A program made the position numbers and the translations under genes. Below, in pieces: positions 17,619 through 27,900 of a stretch of DNA of 64,000 nt. Position 1 is the first letter of the stretch. Each line of letters begins with the position of its first letter. This stretch comes from Neotamlana nanhaiensis (lineage in GTDB: Bacteria; Bacteroidota; Bacteroidia; Flavobacteriales; Flavobacteriaceae): contig NZ_JTDV01000002.1 in NCBI RefSeq assembly GCF_000943555.1, positions 62,001 to 126,000 on the forward strand. The letters are read 5' to 3'. The notes below the pieces were generated by a model. The model was not told the origin of the DNA. It did not search any database and was given only the letters and a program-made list of their open reading frames with translations.

Positions 17619-20207
17619 ATGTCTGTAGAGCCAAAATTAATCCGATTTAACCAAAGCGTCCTTTCAAAGTATCAAATATATAACAGTATATTTATGACTT
17701 TGCCTTTTGATGCTGTAACAAAAACCGGTGTCCTCTTGCCTTTATTTCATGAAACTTGCGAAAAAGGTTTTAAACAAGGAGACGACCCAACAACAATAGT
17801 TGATACCTTTTTTAAAAAATACCAAGCTAGAAGAAGCAAAGAAAGTCAAATAAATTTATTGTTTCGCTTTATACAATACATAGAACGCCAAGTTGTACTT
17901 TTCGATGCTATTGAAGATGCTGCTTTCCCAACAGTAAACAACATGGAAGGCATTGGTACACTGCGTAACTTAAAAGAAACCGCAACCTCTGAGCATAAAC
18001 TAGCTGAGCTAAAAGAGTATTTAGAAGAATTTAAAGTGCGTATTGTATTAACAGCGCACCCAACGCAATTTTACCCAGGCTCGGTTTTAGGTATTATTAC
18101 CGATTTAACCGAAGCCATTAAAGAAAACGACCTTAATAAAATAAATAATTTATTTGGGCAATTAGGTAAAACACCATTTTTTAAACGCGAAAAGCCAACG
18201 CCATACGACGAGGCTAAAAGTTTAATTTGGTATTTAGAAAACGTGTTTTACAAATCGTTTGGAGATATTTACAACTACATTCAACAAAATATTTACGACG
18301 ATAGTAAAAAGCACAACGAAATTATAAATATTGGTTTTTGGCCAGGTGGTGATAGAGATGGTAACCCTTTTGTTAAACCAGATACTACCTTAAAAGTAGC
18401 CGCAAAACTTAAACAAGCTATTTTAAAGAAATATTATAGCGATTTAAAAGATTTAAGACGCAAATTAACTTTTAGAGGTGTTGAAGAGCGTGTAATAAAG
18501 CTCGAAACCATCATGTACAATTACAGTATAAACCAAATAACAAGCGACACCTTAACAGCTAAAGAATTTATAAAAGAATTATTAAGTATTCGCGATTTGG
18601 TAGTAAGCGAGCATCAATCGTTGTACGTAAGCGACATCAATAATTTAATAAACCGCGTACATTTATTTGGCTATCATTTTGCAACTTTAGATATCCGTCA
18701 AGACAGTCGCATTCACCACTCGGTATTTACCACGGTAATCGATCATTTAATTGAAAAAGGAAACTCATCGTTCCCTAAAAATTATCACGATTTATCTGAA
18801 GCTGAACAAATTGAAATCCTATCGAAAGCCAACGACGATGTTCACGATTTAGATGCTTTTGAAGACGAAATGGTATGTAATACTTTAAAAACCATTTCAA
18901 TAATTAAAAATATACAACAAACCAATGGCGAACGTGGTGCTAACCGTTACATAATTAGTAACAACCAAACAGCACTAAATGTTATGCAATTATTTGCAAT
19001 GCTTAAAATGGTTGGTTTTAAAGATGAATTAACCGTAGATGTTGCGCCACTTTTTGAGACTATTCCAGATCTTGAAAATGCCCCAAAGGTAATGGAGCAA
19101 CTGTATACCAACGAAGCGTACATGGCACATTTACGAGCACGCGGAAGCAAACAAACCATCATGCTTGGTTTCTCTGATGGTACTAAAGATGGTGGATATC
19201 TCATGGCAAACTGGGGTATTTACAAAGCCAAAGAATTGCTAACCGAAATGTCTAGAAAATACGATATTACAGCCATTTTCTTTGATGGTCGTGGCGGACC
19301 ACCAGCACGTGGTGGCGGTAAAACACACAACTTCTACTCTTCATTAGGCCCAACTATTGAAGATAAAGAAGTACAAATTACCATACAAGGACAAACCATT
19401 AGCTCTAATTTTGGAACTTTAGATTCATCACGTTACAACTTAGAACAATTAATTAGTTCTGGTATTAAAAACAGAATTGGTGGCGATAATCACTTATCGA
19501 AAGAAGACACCTTAGTTATGGACGATTTAGCTGAAACCAGCTACCAAACCTATAAAGACTTTAAGAGTCACCCTATGTTTATTCCGTATTTGGAGCGTAT
19601 GAGTACTTTAAAATACTATGCCAAAACCAATATTGGTAGTAGACCATCGAAACGTGGAAAATCTGATAAATTAATATTTTCAGATTTAAGAGCTATTCCT
19701 TTTGTAGGTTCATGGAGCCAGTTAAAACAAAACGTTCCTGGTTTTTACGGTGTTGGTACTGCTTTAAAGAAGTACGAAGATAATGGAGAGTTTGAAAAAG
19801 TAGAACAACTTTATAAAAACTCAAAATTCTTTAAAACACTACTTGAAAACAGTATGATGTCTTTAACTAAATCGTTTTTCGATTTAACCAAATACATGGC
19901 AAAAGACGAAGAATTTGGAGCTTTCTGGAATATTATTCACGAAGAATATTTAACCACAAAACGCTTATTATTAAAGTTAACAGGTTATAGCGAATTAATG
20001 CAAAACGAACCTGCTGGTAAAGCATCAATACAAGTAAGAGAATCTATTGTATTACCATTGTTAACCATACAACAATACGCTCTTAAAAAGATTCAAAATT
20101 TTGACAGAGAAGGTGTTCCTGCCGATGACAAAGAACGTAAAGTATTCGAAAAGATAGTAACACGTTCGTTATTTGGAAACATTAATGCGAGTAGAAATTC
20201 GGCTTAA
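17619..20207 (+). CDS. ppc: Phosphoenolpyruvate carboxylase
   Basis: A 862-residue cytoplasmic enzyme that carboxylates PEP to oxaloacetate to refill the TCA cycle. Catalytic regions are visible: VLTAHPTQFYPG with the essential His at residue 147, NIGFWPGGDRDGNP, and a glycine-rich loop FDGRGGPPARGGGKT. The C-terminus reads GNINASRNSA and lacks the QNTG tail of proteobacterial enzymes, which belongs to the active/allosteric site there; this seems characteristic of the Bacteroidota branch. A TTG seven codons upstream (17598) is in frame, but the ATG is preferred. The gene lies beside the nitrogen-assimilation block, where it can feed 2-oxoglutarate formation. Confidence 0.94.
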   Translation: MSVEPKLIRFNQSVLSKYQIYNSIFMTLPFDAVTKTGVLLPLFHETCEKGFKQGDDPTTIVDTFFKKYQARRSKESQINLLFRFIQYIERQVVLFDAIEDAAFPTVNNMEGIGTLRNLKETATSEHKLAELKEYLEEFKVRIVLTAHPTQFYPGSVLGIITDLTEAIKENDLNKINNLFGQLGKTPFFKREKPTPYDEAKSLIWYLENVFYKSFGDIYNYIQQNIYDDSKKHNEIINIGFWPGGDRDGNPFVKPDTTLKVAAKLKQAILKKYYSDLKDLRRKLTFRGVEERVIKLETIMYNYSINQITSDTLTAKEFIKELLSIRDLVVSEHQSLYVSDINNLINRVHLFGYHFATLDIRQDSRIHHSVFTTVIDHLIEKGNSSFPKNYHDLSEAEQIEILSKANDDVHDLDAFEDEMVCNTLKTISIIKNIQQTNGERGANRYIISNNQTALNVMQLFAMLKMVGFKDELTVDVAPLFETIPDLENAPKVMEQLYTNEAYMAHLRARGSKQTIMLGFSDGTKDGGYLMANWGIYKAKELLTEMSRKYDITAIFFDGRGGPPARGGGKTHNFYSSLGPTIEDKEVQITIQGQTISSNFGTLDSSRYNLEQLISSGIKNRIGGDNHLSKEDTLVMDDLAETSYQTYKDFKSHPMFIPYLERMSTLKYYAKTNIGSRPSKRGKSDKLIFSDLRAIPFVGSWSQLKQNVPGFYGVGTALKKYEDNGEFEKVEQLYKNSKFFKTLLENSMMSLTKSFFDLTKYMAKDEEFGAFWNIIHEEYLTTKRLLLKLTGYSELMQNEPAGKASIQVRESIVLPLLTIQQYALKKIQNFDREGVPADDKERKVFEKIVTRSLFGNINASRNSA

Positions 20208-20226
20208 TTCTTTCAAATTGAATCAA

Positions 20227-20265
20227 AAAAAAAGGATGTAAATTTAAAACTTACATCCTTTTTTT
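20227..20265. terminator. Bidirectional terminator between ppc and amt
   Basis: Arms AAAGGATGTAA and TTACATCCTTT (20227-20241 and 20251-20265 with the flanking A/T runs) around a 9-nt loop. Oligo-A on one side and oligo-T on the other let it serve the convergent ppc and ammonium transporter transcripts. Confidence 0.88.
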
Positions 20266-20300
20266 ATCTATGACTTTAAGCTTAAAAAGCTATCCGTTTA

Positions 20301-21548
20301 TTAATGCTCATTCAATCTAAAATCTGGATACGCATCCATACCATGCTCATGCGCATCTAAACCTTCAACTTCTTCTTTTTCAGACACGCGAATACCCATA
20401 GTTTTCTTAAGTGTAAAAATAATTATAAACGCTGTCACAACACAGAACACTCCATAACTAGCAACACCTACTAACTGTATTAAAAATTGCTCTACACCTG
20501 CTTTTGCTCCAAAAATACCAACAGCTAACGTCCCCCAAATACCACATGCTAAATGCACAGCAATAGCACCAACAGGATCATCTAATTTAATTTTATCAAT
20601 TAAGCTTACAGCAAATACAATAATAGCACCAGCAATAGCACCAATTAAAATAGCATCGGTAGGACTCATTTGGTCAGCACCTGCAGTAATACCTACTAAT
20701 CCGCCTAAAATACCATTTAAAAACATAGTTAAATCTAAATTTTTATACATAACGGTAGACACTAACATAGACACCACACCACCAGCTGCTGCAGCTAAAC
20801 AAGTAGTTACAAGTACCAAAGAGGTTAATTCAGGATCGGCAGACAATACCGAACCGCCATTAAAACCAAACCAGCCTAACCATAAAATTAACACACCACC
20901 AGTAGCTAATGGAATATTATGACCAGGAATAGCCTCTGGTTTACCCAATTTATTAAATTTACCAATTCTAGCTCCTAGCAACCAAACCGCTATTACAGCA
21001 GCCCAACCACCAACTGAATGCACTAAGGTAGAACCTGCAAAATCGTAAAAGCCTTCGGTTTCACCGATAGTAAATGTAGATAAGAAACCACCGCCCCATT
21101 GCCATGAACCAACTATTGGGTATACTAAGCCTACATATACTAGAGTAAATATCATAAACGGTACAATTTTCATACGCTCTGCAACAGCCCCAGAAACAAT
21201 GGTTGCTGCCGTAGCTGCAAACATACCTTGAAATAAGAAATCGGTCCAGTAGGTGTATCCTTCGTTATAAGTTAAATCTAAAGCACCTTCGGTAGTTAAT
21301 GGTGCATCTAAACCAAAACCTGCAAACCCTATAAATCCATTAAACTCTCCTGGATACATTAAATTAAAGCCCACTAAGCAATATAACAGCAAGCCTATTG
21401 TGATAATAAATATGTTTTTAAAAAGGATGTTTATTGTATTTTTTTGTCGTGTTAAGCCTATCTCTAGCAATGCAAAGCCCATGTGCATAAAAAAGACTAA
21501 GGCTGTACAGATCATCATCCATACATTGTTTGTTGTAAATATTTCCAT
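20301..21548 (-). CDS. Ammonium transporter, Amt family (first of two)
   Basis: A 415-residue inner-membrane channel for ammonium with 11 hydrophobic helices. The twin pore histidines are present in DFAGSTLVHSVGG and AIAVHLACGIWGT, as is the GHNIPLATGGVLILWLGWFGFNGGS signature. The cytoplasmic C-tail (RVSEKEEVEGLDAHEHG) contains the acidic GLDxxEHG motif that docks PII. It starts 26 bp downstream of the PII gene, so the two are co-transcribed. No cleavable leader is evident. A second, distinct copy lies upstream at 22083-23348. Confidence 0.94.
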   Translation of the reverse strand: MEIFTTNNVWMMICTALVFFMHMGFALLEIGLTRQKNTINILFKNIFIITIGLLLYCLVGFNLMYPGEFNGFIGFAGFGLDAPLTTEGALDLTYNEGYTYWTDFLFQGMFAATAATIVSGAVAERMKIVPFMIFTLVYVGLVYPIVGSWQWGGGFLSTFTIGETEGFYDFAGSTLVHSVGGWAAVIAVWLLGARIGKFNKLGKPEAIPGHNIPLATGGVLILWLGWFGFNGGSVLSADPELTSLVLVTTCLAAAAGGVVSMLVSTVMYKNLDLTMFLNGILGGLVGITAGADQMSPTDAILIGAIAGAIIVFAVSLIDKIKLDDPVGAIAVHLACGIWGTLAVGIFGAKAGVEQFLIQLVGVASYGVFCVVTAFIIIFTLKKTMGIRVSEKEEVEGLDAHEHGMDAYPDFRLNEH

Positions 21549-21574
21549 GTTTTAGTTAATTAGTTTTAGTTGTT

Positions 21575-21913
21575 TTATTTTAATGTGTCGCCACCTTTCT
21601 CGCCCGTTCGTATTCTGTAACACTCTTCAATTTGCGACACAAATATTTTTCCGTCTCCTACTTCGCCAGTTGCCCCAGATTTTAAAATAGCTTGAATAGC
21701 TGCTTCAGCATAATCGTCGTTTACAACTATAGACAAATATCTACGTTGAATATCACTTGTACTATAAGATACACCACGATACACATGTCCTTCTCTTTCA
21801 TTTCCTAAACCGGTTACATCCCAGTAAGAAAAAAAGTTTACACCTTCGTTATGCAAAGCTTCTTTTACTTCACGAAACTTAGATTTCCGAATAATTGCTT
21901 CAATTTTTTTCAT
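21575..21913 (-). CDS. PII nitrogen regulatory protein (GlnK/GlnB family)
   Basis: A 112-residue trimeric signal protein that senses 2-oxoglutarate and ADP/ATP and blocks Amt channels. MKKIEAIIRKSKFREVKEAL is the N-terminal strand-helix; the T-loop is GHVYRGVSYSTSDIQRRY, with tyrosines at the positions of E. coli Tyr46 and Tyr51; TGEVGDGKIFV is the B-loop signature and IRTGEKG the C-loop. The T-loop follows the Bacteroidota form rather than the proteobacterial one, so uridylylation cannot be assumed. Its position between two amt genes fits a GlnK role. Confidence 0.94.
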   Translation of the reverse strand: MKKIEAIIRKSKFREVKEALHNEGVNFFSYWDVTGLGNEREGHVYRGVSYSTSDIQRRYLSIVVNDDYAEAAIQAILKSGATGEVGDGKIFVSQIEECYRIRTGEKGGDTLK

Positions 21914-22023
21914 AATTAGTTTCTTAAATATTTTGTTCAGTTTGTCAATTTAAATAATAAATATGGTGTTTTAAAAATTATTAAATAAGAGATACAGAAT
22001 TTTTAAATATTGCCATAAAACAC

Positions 22024-22052
22024 AAAAGATGCCTTAAAATAAGGCACCTTTT
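22024..22052 (-). terminator. Terminator between amt and PII genes
   Basis: Stem AAAAG-A-TGCCTTA / TAAGGCA-C-CTTTT with one A-C mismatch and an AAA loop; on the minus strand it ends in an oligo-T run. It separates the upstream amt (22083-23348) from the PII-amt pair, implying at least partly independent transcription. Confidence 0.7.
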
Positions 22053-22082
22053 GCTGTAAAATATTTAAAGGGATTATTTTTA

Positions 22083-23348
22083 CTATTCTTCAAATTCTCT
22101 TTGTCTTTTTCCTGGGTATGCAATAGAACCGTGCTCAGAAATATCAAGACCTTTAATTTCTTCTTCTTCGGTAACACGTAATCCTAAAGTAGCTTTAAGA
22201 ATACCTAAAACAATTGCAGATAACACAATTGCCCAAACCGCATAAGCTAAAACACCTATTGCTTGAGAACCTAATTGTGCAGCTCCACCACCATTGAATA
22301 AACCAATACCAGTATCGCCATCTACACCCCAAAGACCAATTACTAAAGTACCCCATGCACCACAAACACCGTGTACAGAAACAGCTCCAATAGCATCATC
22401 AATCTTTAATTTTTTCTCAATAAACTCAATAGAGAACACTACAATAACACCTCCTATTAAACCAGCAAGTAAAGCACCTGTAGCCGTCATGTTACCACAA
22501 CCAGCAGTAATACTTACTAAACCAGCCAAAGCACCATTTAAAGATTGTGCTAAGTTTGGCTTACCGTACCAAATCCAAGTAGTAATTAAAGCACCTAAAC
22601 CACCAGCAGCAGCAGCTAAGTTTGTAATTAAAACAACAGTTGAAGCTCCAGTAGCATCATCGCCACCCCAAGCTAATTGAGAACCACCGTTAAAACCAAA
22701 CCATCCTAACCAAAGGATAAACACACCTAAAGTGGCTAAAATTTGGTTGTGACCAGGAATAGGTAATACTTTACCATCTACATATTTTCCAATACGAGGA
22801 CCTACCATAAAAGCAGCTACTAAAGCAGCCCATCCACCAACAGAGTGTACAATAGAAGAACCAGCGAAATCAATAAAACCAAGTTTAGTTAACCAACCAT
22901 CACCTTGCCATTGCCATCCTCCAGAAATTGGATAAATAACAGCTGTCATTAATAATGAGAAAATAATGTAAGTTGTATACTTTGTTCTACCTGCAATTGC
23001 ACCAGATACAATAGTTGCAGCAGTAGCAGCAAACATAGTTTGGAAGAATAAATCGGCACCTTCACCTTGCATGAATCCGCCCCAGAAGAACCATCCGTTT
23101 GAAGTATCTCCATACATTAAAGAGTATCCTACAAGCCAGAAAGTGATTGAACCGACACAAATATCTAAGAAGTTTTTCATAGCGATATTTACCGCGTTTT
23201 TAGCACGCGTCATACCAGACTCAACTAAAGTGAATCCTGCTTGCATAAAGAATACTAGTATACCAGATAGTAACATCCAAAGCATACCCATATCGCCTTC
23301 TACAGCAGCGGTATCTTGAAAAAATAAGGGAATGTTTAACATTGACAT
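22083..23348 (-). CDS. Ammonium transporter, Amt family (second)
   Basis: A 421-residue Amt channel. Pore histidines lie in DFAGSSIVHSVGG and AVSVHGVCGAWGT; GHNQILATLGVFILWLGWFGF is the family signature. The tail RVTEEEEIKGLDISEHG again carries the PII docking motif. The first helix (MLWMLLSGILVFFMQAGFTLVESG) probably serves as an uncleaved anchor. It differs clearly from the other copy (for example, an extra Gly-rich loop before the last helix), so the pair is an old duplication or two subfamilies rather than a recent repeat. A terminator follows it. Confidence 0.93.
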   Translation of the reverse strand: MSMLNIPLFFQDTAAVEGDMGMLWMLLSGILVFFMQAGFTLVESGMTRAKNAVNIAMKNFLDICVGSITFWLVGYSLMYGDTSNGWFFWGGFMQGEGADLFFQTMFAATAATIVSGAIAGRTKYTTYIIFSLLMTAVIYPISGGWQWQGDGWLTKLGFIDFAGSSIVHSVGGWAALVAAFMVGPRIGKYVDGKVLPIPGHNQILATLGVFILWLGWFGFNGGSQLAWGGDDATGASTVVLITNLAAAAGGLGALITTWIWYGKPNLAQSLNGALAGLVSITAGCGNMTATGALLAGLIGGVIVVFSIEFIEKKLKIDDAIGAVSVHGVCGAWGTLVIGLWGVDGDTGIGLFNGGGAAQLGSQAIGVLAYAVWAIVLSAIVLGILKATLGLRVTEEEEIKGLDISEHGSIAYPGKRQREFEE

Positions 23349-23398
23349 AATTTATTTATTTTAATGGTTAGTAAATTTTGTTTTCTTAAACGCCATAA

Positions 23399-23416
23399 CC
23401 CGTTTATAAAAACGGG
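23399..23416. terminator. Small hairpin between porin and amt
   Basis: CCCGTTT and AAACGGG form a perfect 7-bp stem with an ATAA loop in the 90-bp porin-amt gap. On the minus strand it is followed only by a weak T stretch, so it may attenuate rather than stop transcription from the porin gene into amt. Confidence 0.45.
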
Positions 23417-23438
23417 CATGGGTTTAAATATGTTTGAG

Positions 23439-24467
23439 TTAGAAAGAATAAATTGCAGCTAAAGTAAATGCAGCTAAGCTCTCGCTAGGCATACCATCGT
23501 TATCTAAGAATTTACCATAAAATTCTCCACTATCAACATTAGTTAATGCATCAAGTCTAACTTCAGGCTTAATAATTAAGTTATCAACTGTATAACTTCC
23601 CGTTAAAGTAGTTGCGAAAACGCTTGGTAAATCATCACCATCACCGTGTAATGCAAAATACTCACCTCTTAAACCAATTGAGAAGCTATCACAAGTTGCA
23701 ACTTGTGGGTATAAAGCAGCACCATAAAAACCTGCACCATCGTTATCGTTATAAGCAGCATTGATTCCTAAGAAGAAAGAATCAGATAAATCAAATCCAC
23801 CAGTATAGTCAATTTCGAAACCTAAACCACCGTGTTTACCACTATCGTAATATAAGTTTAAGTACTGACCATAGAATCCTAATTGAGCACCTAAAGCATA
23901 CTCACCCGTCATAGATACATCATTAGTATCCCAAGGGTTGGTTACCGCTAACATCAAGCTCCAATCATCAGATAAAGCAAAATCAGCTTTTAAACCCATG
24001 TGTGAAAATGGTCCACTAGAGAATAAATAAGAACAACTGTAGTTAAAGTTTGCCGCAGGAGCAATTACTTCGTAACCTAAAAAGGTATTCCATCTACCAA
24101 AAGTTAAGGTAGTGCTTTCTGAAACATTCCAGTAAACATAAGCTTGGTTAACAATTCCATCAACAATATCAGTATTAAAAGTAGCACCTGCACCTCTTGG
24201 ACCAGTAACTAGGTCTAACACAGCACCTGCCTTTTCACCTTCGTAGCTCACAATTAAGTTAGCCATACCTAAAGCAAAACCAGATTTTCCGGCAAAAGCA
24301 GTACCAAAACCTACTCCTTCGTTATCAGGAGCCGTTAAATACGTTTGGTAATAAGCATCTACGCTACCACTTACGCTAAGTTTACTAGTTTCTTCTTCTT
24401 GAGCAAAACCTAAAGCAGCTACAAAAAGCAATGAAAGTGTTAAAAATTTTTTCATAATAGTTTTCAT
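23439..24467 (-). CDS. Outer-membrane beta-barrel porin (BBP2/OmpL-like)
   Basis: A 342-residue protein with a signal peptide (LTLSLLFVAALGFAQ) and an all-beta mature part ending in aromatic AAIYSF. Segments such as KLSVSGSVDAYYQTYL, STTLTFGRWNTFLGYEVI and FSIGLRGEYFALHGDGDD match the putative beta-barrel porin-2 family. It is the first gene of the minus-strand ammonium block, so it could supply small nitrogenous solutes across the outer membrane; this role is inferred from position. A start at the second Met (24455) would give a more standard MKK signal peptide. Confidence 0.85.
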   Translation of the reverse strand: MKTIMKKFLTLSLLFVAALGFAQEEETSKLSVSGSVDAYYQTYLTAPDNEGVGFGTAFAGKSGFALGMANLIVSYEGEKAGAVLDLVTGPRGAGATFNTDIVDGIVNQAYVYWNVSESTTLTFGRWNTFLGYEVIAPAANFNYSCSYLFSSGPFSHMGLKADFALSDDWSLMLAVTNPWDTNDVSMTGEYALGAQLGFYGQYLNLYYDSGKHGGLGFEIDYTGGFDLSDSFFLGINAAYNDNDGAGFYGAALYPQVATCDSFSIGLRGEYFALHGDGDDLPSVFATTLTGSYTVDNLIIKPEVRLDALTNVDSGEFYGKFLDNDGMPSESLAAFTLAAIYSF

Positions 24468-24636
24468 TTTTAGTTTTAATTATTAGTTAATTTTTTCTTA
24501 AGAGAGAGGTAAAACTATATTAAAATGTTTTAAACCCCATAAAAAAAGGGGGTATTTCACAAATTTTTATCAATTTTCAAATTTCAACCCCATTTTATTA
24601 AAGGGTTACGTGTTTAATTTTTGATTTTTTGATTTT

Positions 24637-24667
24637 TTAGCAAATGACAAAATTGTGCTTTTGCTAA
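24637..24667. promoter_or_regulatory. 31-bp dyad, candidate nitrogen-control operator
   Basis: TTAGCAAA and TTTGCTAA form perfect 8-bp inverted arms separated by 15 bp that are themselves partly symmetric (ACAAAATTGT). It lies about 170 bp upstream of the porin start and 255 bp upstream of gltB, and could serve either. The binding protein is unknown. Confidence 0.35.
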
Positions 24668-24853
24668 TTTTTCGCAATAAAACATAATATTATAGCCGTT
24701 TAATTATTGGTTTGTTAACATAATAACACATATACCTATTTATTATTAACAAATCTGCGATTGCGTATTTAACAAAAAACACCTTATATATTAGCAGATA
24801 ATTATTTTTAACTTCACTTCGCCTTAAAAATCGAAATAATGAAACTCCCATTA

Positions 24854-24883
24854 TTGCCATTTAATATCTTGTAACTATCTTAG
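24854..24883 (+). promoter_or_regulatory. Candidate gltB promoter
   Basis: TTG at 24854-24856, 19 bp, then TATCTTAG at 24876-24883 (one mismatch to TAnnTTTG). A transcript from here would have a leader of about 30 nt before the ATG at 24922. Confidence 0.35.
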
Positions 24884-24921
24884 CTATTCAACTCTATTTT
24901 TTAATCCAAAATTTGCTGACT

Positions 24922-27900
24922 ATGCTGGAGAAACAAGGACTATATTCACCTGAATTTGAACACGAAAATTGTGGTGCAGGTTTTATATGTAATTTAAAAG
25001 GAGAAAAGACAAATCAAATTATTCATGATGCTCTCGAAATCTTAGTAAAATTACAACACCGCGGTGGCGTAAGTTCCGACGGTAAAACAGGTGACGGTGC
25101 TGGACTTTTAATTGATATCCCCCACGAATACTTTAACCGCGTTTGCGATTTTAGTTTACCCGCTTTTAGAGAGTATGCTGTTGGTATGATTTTTTTACCA
25201 CAAAACGACAACCAACATATATTCTGTAAAAACATTTTAGAACAAGAAATTACAGAACAAGGCCTTTCTATTTTAGGATGGCGTAAGGTACCGGTTGACT
25301 CGTCTCAACTTGGTGAAATTGCGCGCGCTTCAGAACCTATTATTGAACAAATATTTATTGGTAAAAACGAAGCTATCGACGAAGCTACTTTTAAAGCTAA
25401 ATTATACGCAGCTAGAAAGATTGCAGAACATACCATAAGAAAATCTAAAATCTCGGAAAGTGCCTATTTCCACATTCCAAGTTTATCTACTACAACACTT
25501 ATTTACAAAGGTATTATTATGCCTAAAGATATTGGCCCATATTATACCGATTTACAGCAAATAGACCTTGTTACCAGACTTGCTTTGGTACACCAACGTT
25601 TCTCTACCAACACAATGCCTACTTGGGAGCTTGCGCAACCATTCCGTTTTATGTGTCAGAATGGAGAAATTAACACCTTACGCGGAAACGTAAGTAGAAT
25701 GCGTGTACGTGAAGAAATTATGAAAAGTGATGTTTTTGGTCCGCAAATACACAAGCTTTTCCCTATAATTTTACCAGGAAAATCTGATTCTGCATCAATG
25801 GATATGGTGGTTGAATTGTTAACGCACACAGGACGTTCGTTACCAGAAATTATGATGATGATGATTCCTGAAGCATGGGAAAAACACAAAACCATGTCTG
25901 AAGATCGCAAAGCTTTCTACGAATATAACGGCTGTATTATGGAACCTTGGGATGGACCAGCTTCGGTACCATTTACCGATGGTGATTATATTGGTGCTTT
26001 ACTTGATAGAAACGGATTAAGACCATCACGCTATACCGTTACAAAAAGTGGTAAATTAATTATGTCTTCGGAAGTTGGCGTGGTTGATGTTGCTGCCGAT
26101 GATATTAAGGAACATGGCCGATTAGAGCCAGGAAAAATGTTCTTGGTTGACATGAATGAAGGTCGCATAATTAGTGACGAAGAAATTAAAAGTAAAATAG
26201 TTTCTGAACGCCCATATAAAGAATGGCTAGACAAAACGCGTTTACACTTACGCGACGTTCCTTACACTAACGAAACTTGCCCAATCGAAACCATCGATAT
26301 AAAAACAAGACAACGTTTATTTAATTATACGTTCGAAGATATTCAAGAAGTTATCACCCCTATGGCGCTTGCTGGTAAAGAAGCTCTTGGCTCTATGGGT
26401 ATTGATACGCCATTGGCTGTACTTTCTGATAGACCTCAACTAATATCAAACTACTTTAAACAATTATTCGCACAGGTAACTAACCCGCCATTAGATGGTA
26501 TTCGCGAAGAAATTGTAACCGATATTAGCTTGAATCTTGGTAAAGACCGCAATATATTTAGTATTACAGAACGCCAATGTAGAAAACTACGCATTCAAAA
26601 TCCTGTAATTTCTAATGCCGATTTAGAAAAAATTAGAACTATTGAAATCGAAAGCTTTAAAGCCGAAACCATCCAAATGCTTTATCCTAAGGCACAAGGA
26701 CTTAACGGACTTGAAGATGCGCTGGACAATATTATAAGACAAGTAGAAAAAGCACTTGAAAGAAAAACGAATATCATTATTCTTTCAGATAGAGGTGTAA
26801 ACCAAGAGTTCGCTCCTATTCCTGCGCTTTTAGCTTGTAGTTATGTAAACCATCAAATGAACCGTTTACGTAAGCGTTCCTATTTCGATATCATTATAGA
26901 ATCTGCAGAACCTCGCGAACCACACCATTTTGCAACATTATTTGGTTATGGGGCTAGTGCAATTAATCCATATATGGTTAACGAAATTATCCGCATGCAG
27001 GTTAAAGAAGGCTTCATAAAAGGTATGGACGAAGACAAAGCCGTAGAAAACTTTAACAAAGCTATTGGCAAAGGTCTTTTAAAGGTTATGAACAAAATTG
27101 GAATCTCTACATTACATTCTTACAGAGGTTCTCAAATTTTCGAAATCGTTGGTTTCAACTCTGCTTTTGTAGAAAAATATTTCCCATACACTGCTTCAAG
27201 AATTGAAGGTATTGGACTTTATGAAATTGAAAAAGAAATTAACGAACGTTACAAACAAGCCTATCCAGACAGTAAAATTGACAAAAAATTAGGATTAAAC
27301 ATTGGTGGTGATTACCGCTGGAGACGTAATGGCGAGCGCCACTTATTTAACCCAACAACTGTTGCTAAATTGCAACAAGCAGTTAGGTTAAGCGACCAAG
27401 CGAGCTACGATGTTTATTCTAAAACTATAAACGAACAATCGGAGAATTTAATGACGATTCGCGGGTTGTTTGAGTTCGACAATTTAGATCCAATTCCTAT
27501 TGAAGAAGTAGAACCATGGACCGATATTGTTAAGCGTTTTAAAACAGGTGCGATGTCTTATGGCTCAATTTCGCGTGAAGCACACGAGAATTTAGCGATT
27601 GCCATGAACCGTATTGGAGGAAAATCGAATTCGGGTGAAGGTGGTGAAGACAGAAAACGTTTCCACCCAGATATGAACGGCGATAGCCGTAACTCTGCAA
27701 TCAAGCAGGTGGCTTCAGGGCGTTTTGGTGTAACCTCGCACTATTTAACAAACGCGAAAGAAATTCAAATTAAAATGGCACAAGGTGCTAAACCAGGTGA
27801 AGGTGGCCAGCTTCCAGGTGAAAAAGTATTACCATGGATTGCTTCGGCACGTAACTCAACACCATTTGTTGGTTTAATTTCACCACCGCCACATCACGAT

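Larger units (their letters stand above)
24468..24921. promoter_or_regulatory. Divergent regulatory region between porin and gltB
   Basis: This 454-bp AT-rich gap separates the ammonium block from gltB and contains no plausible gene. It holds a dyad at 24637-24667 (separate entry) and a candidate gltB promoter at 24854-24883. I find no convincing sigma-54 minus-24/minus-12 site. The unusual length for this compact genome suggests regulator binding sites for nitrogen control. Confidence 0.5.

Noticed and set aside
22294-22680. 128-residue antisense ORF inside the second amt gene
   Set aside because: Low-complexity Pro/Ala-rich shadow of a conserved membrane-protein gene; no domain or start signal.
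24468-24921. Sigma-54 promoter for gltB or porin
   Set aside because: No GG-N10-GC minus-24/minus-12 pattern of adequate quality was found on either strand.
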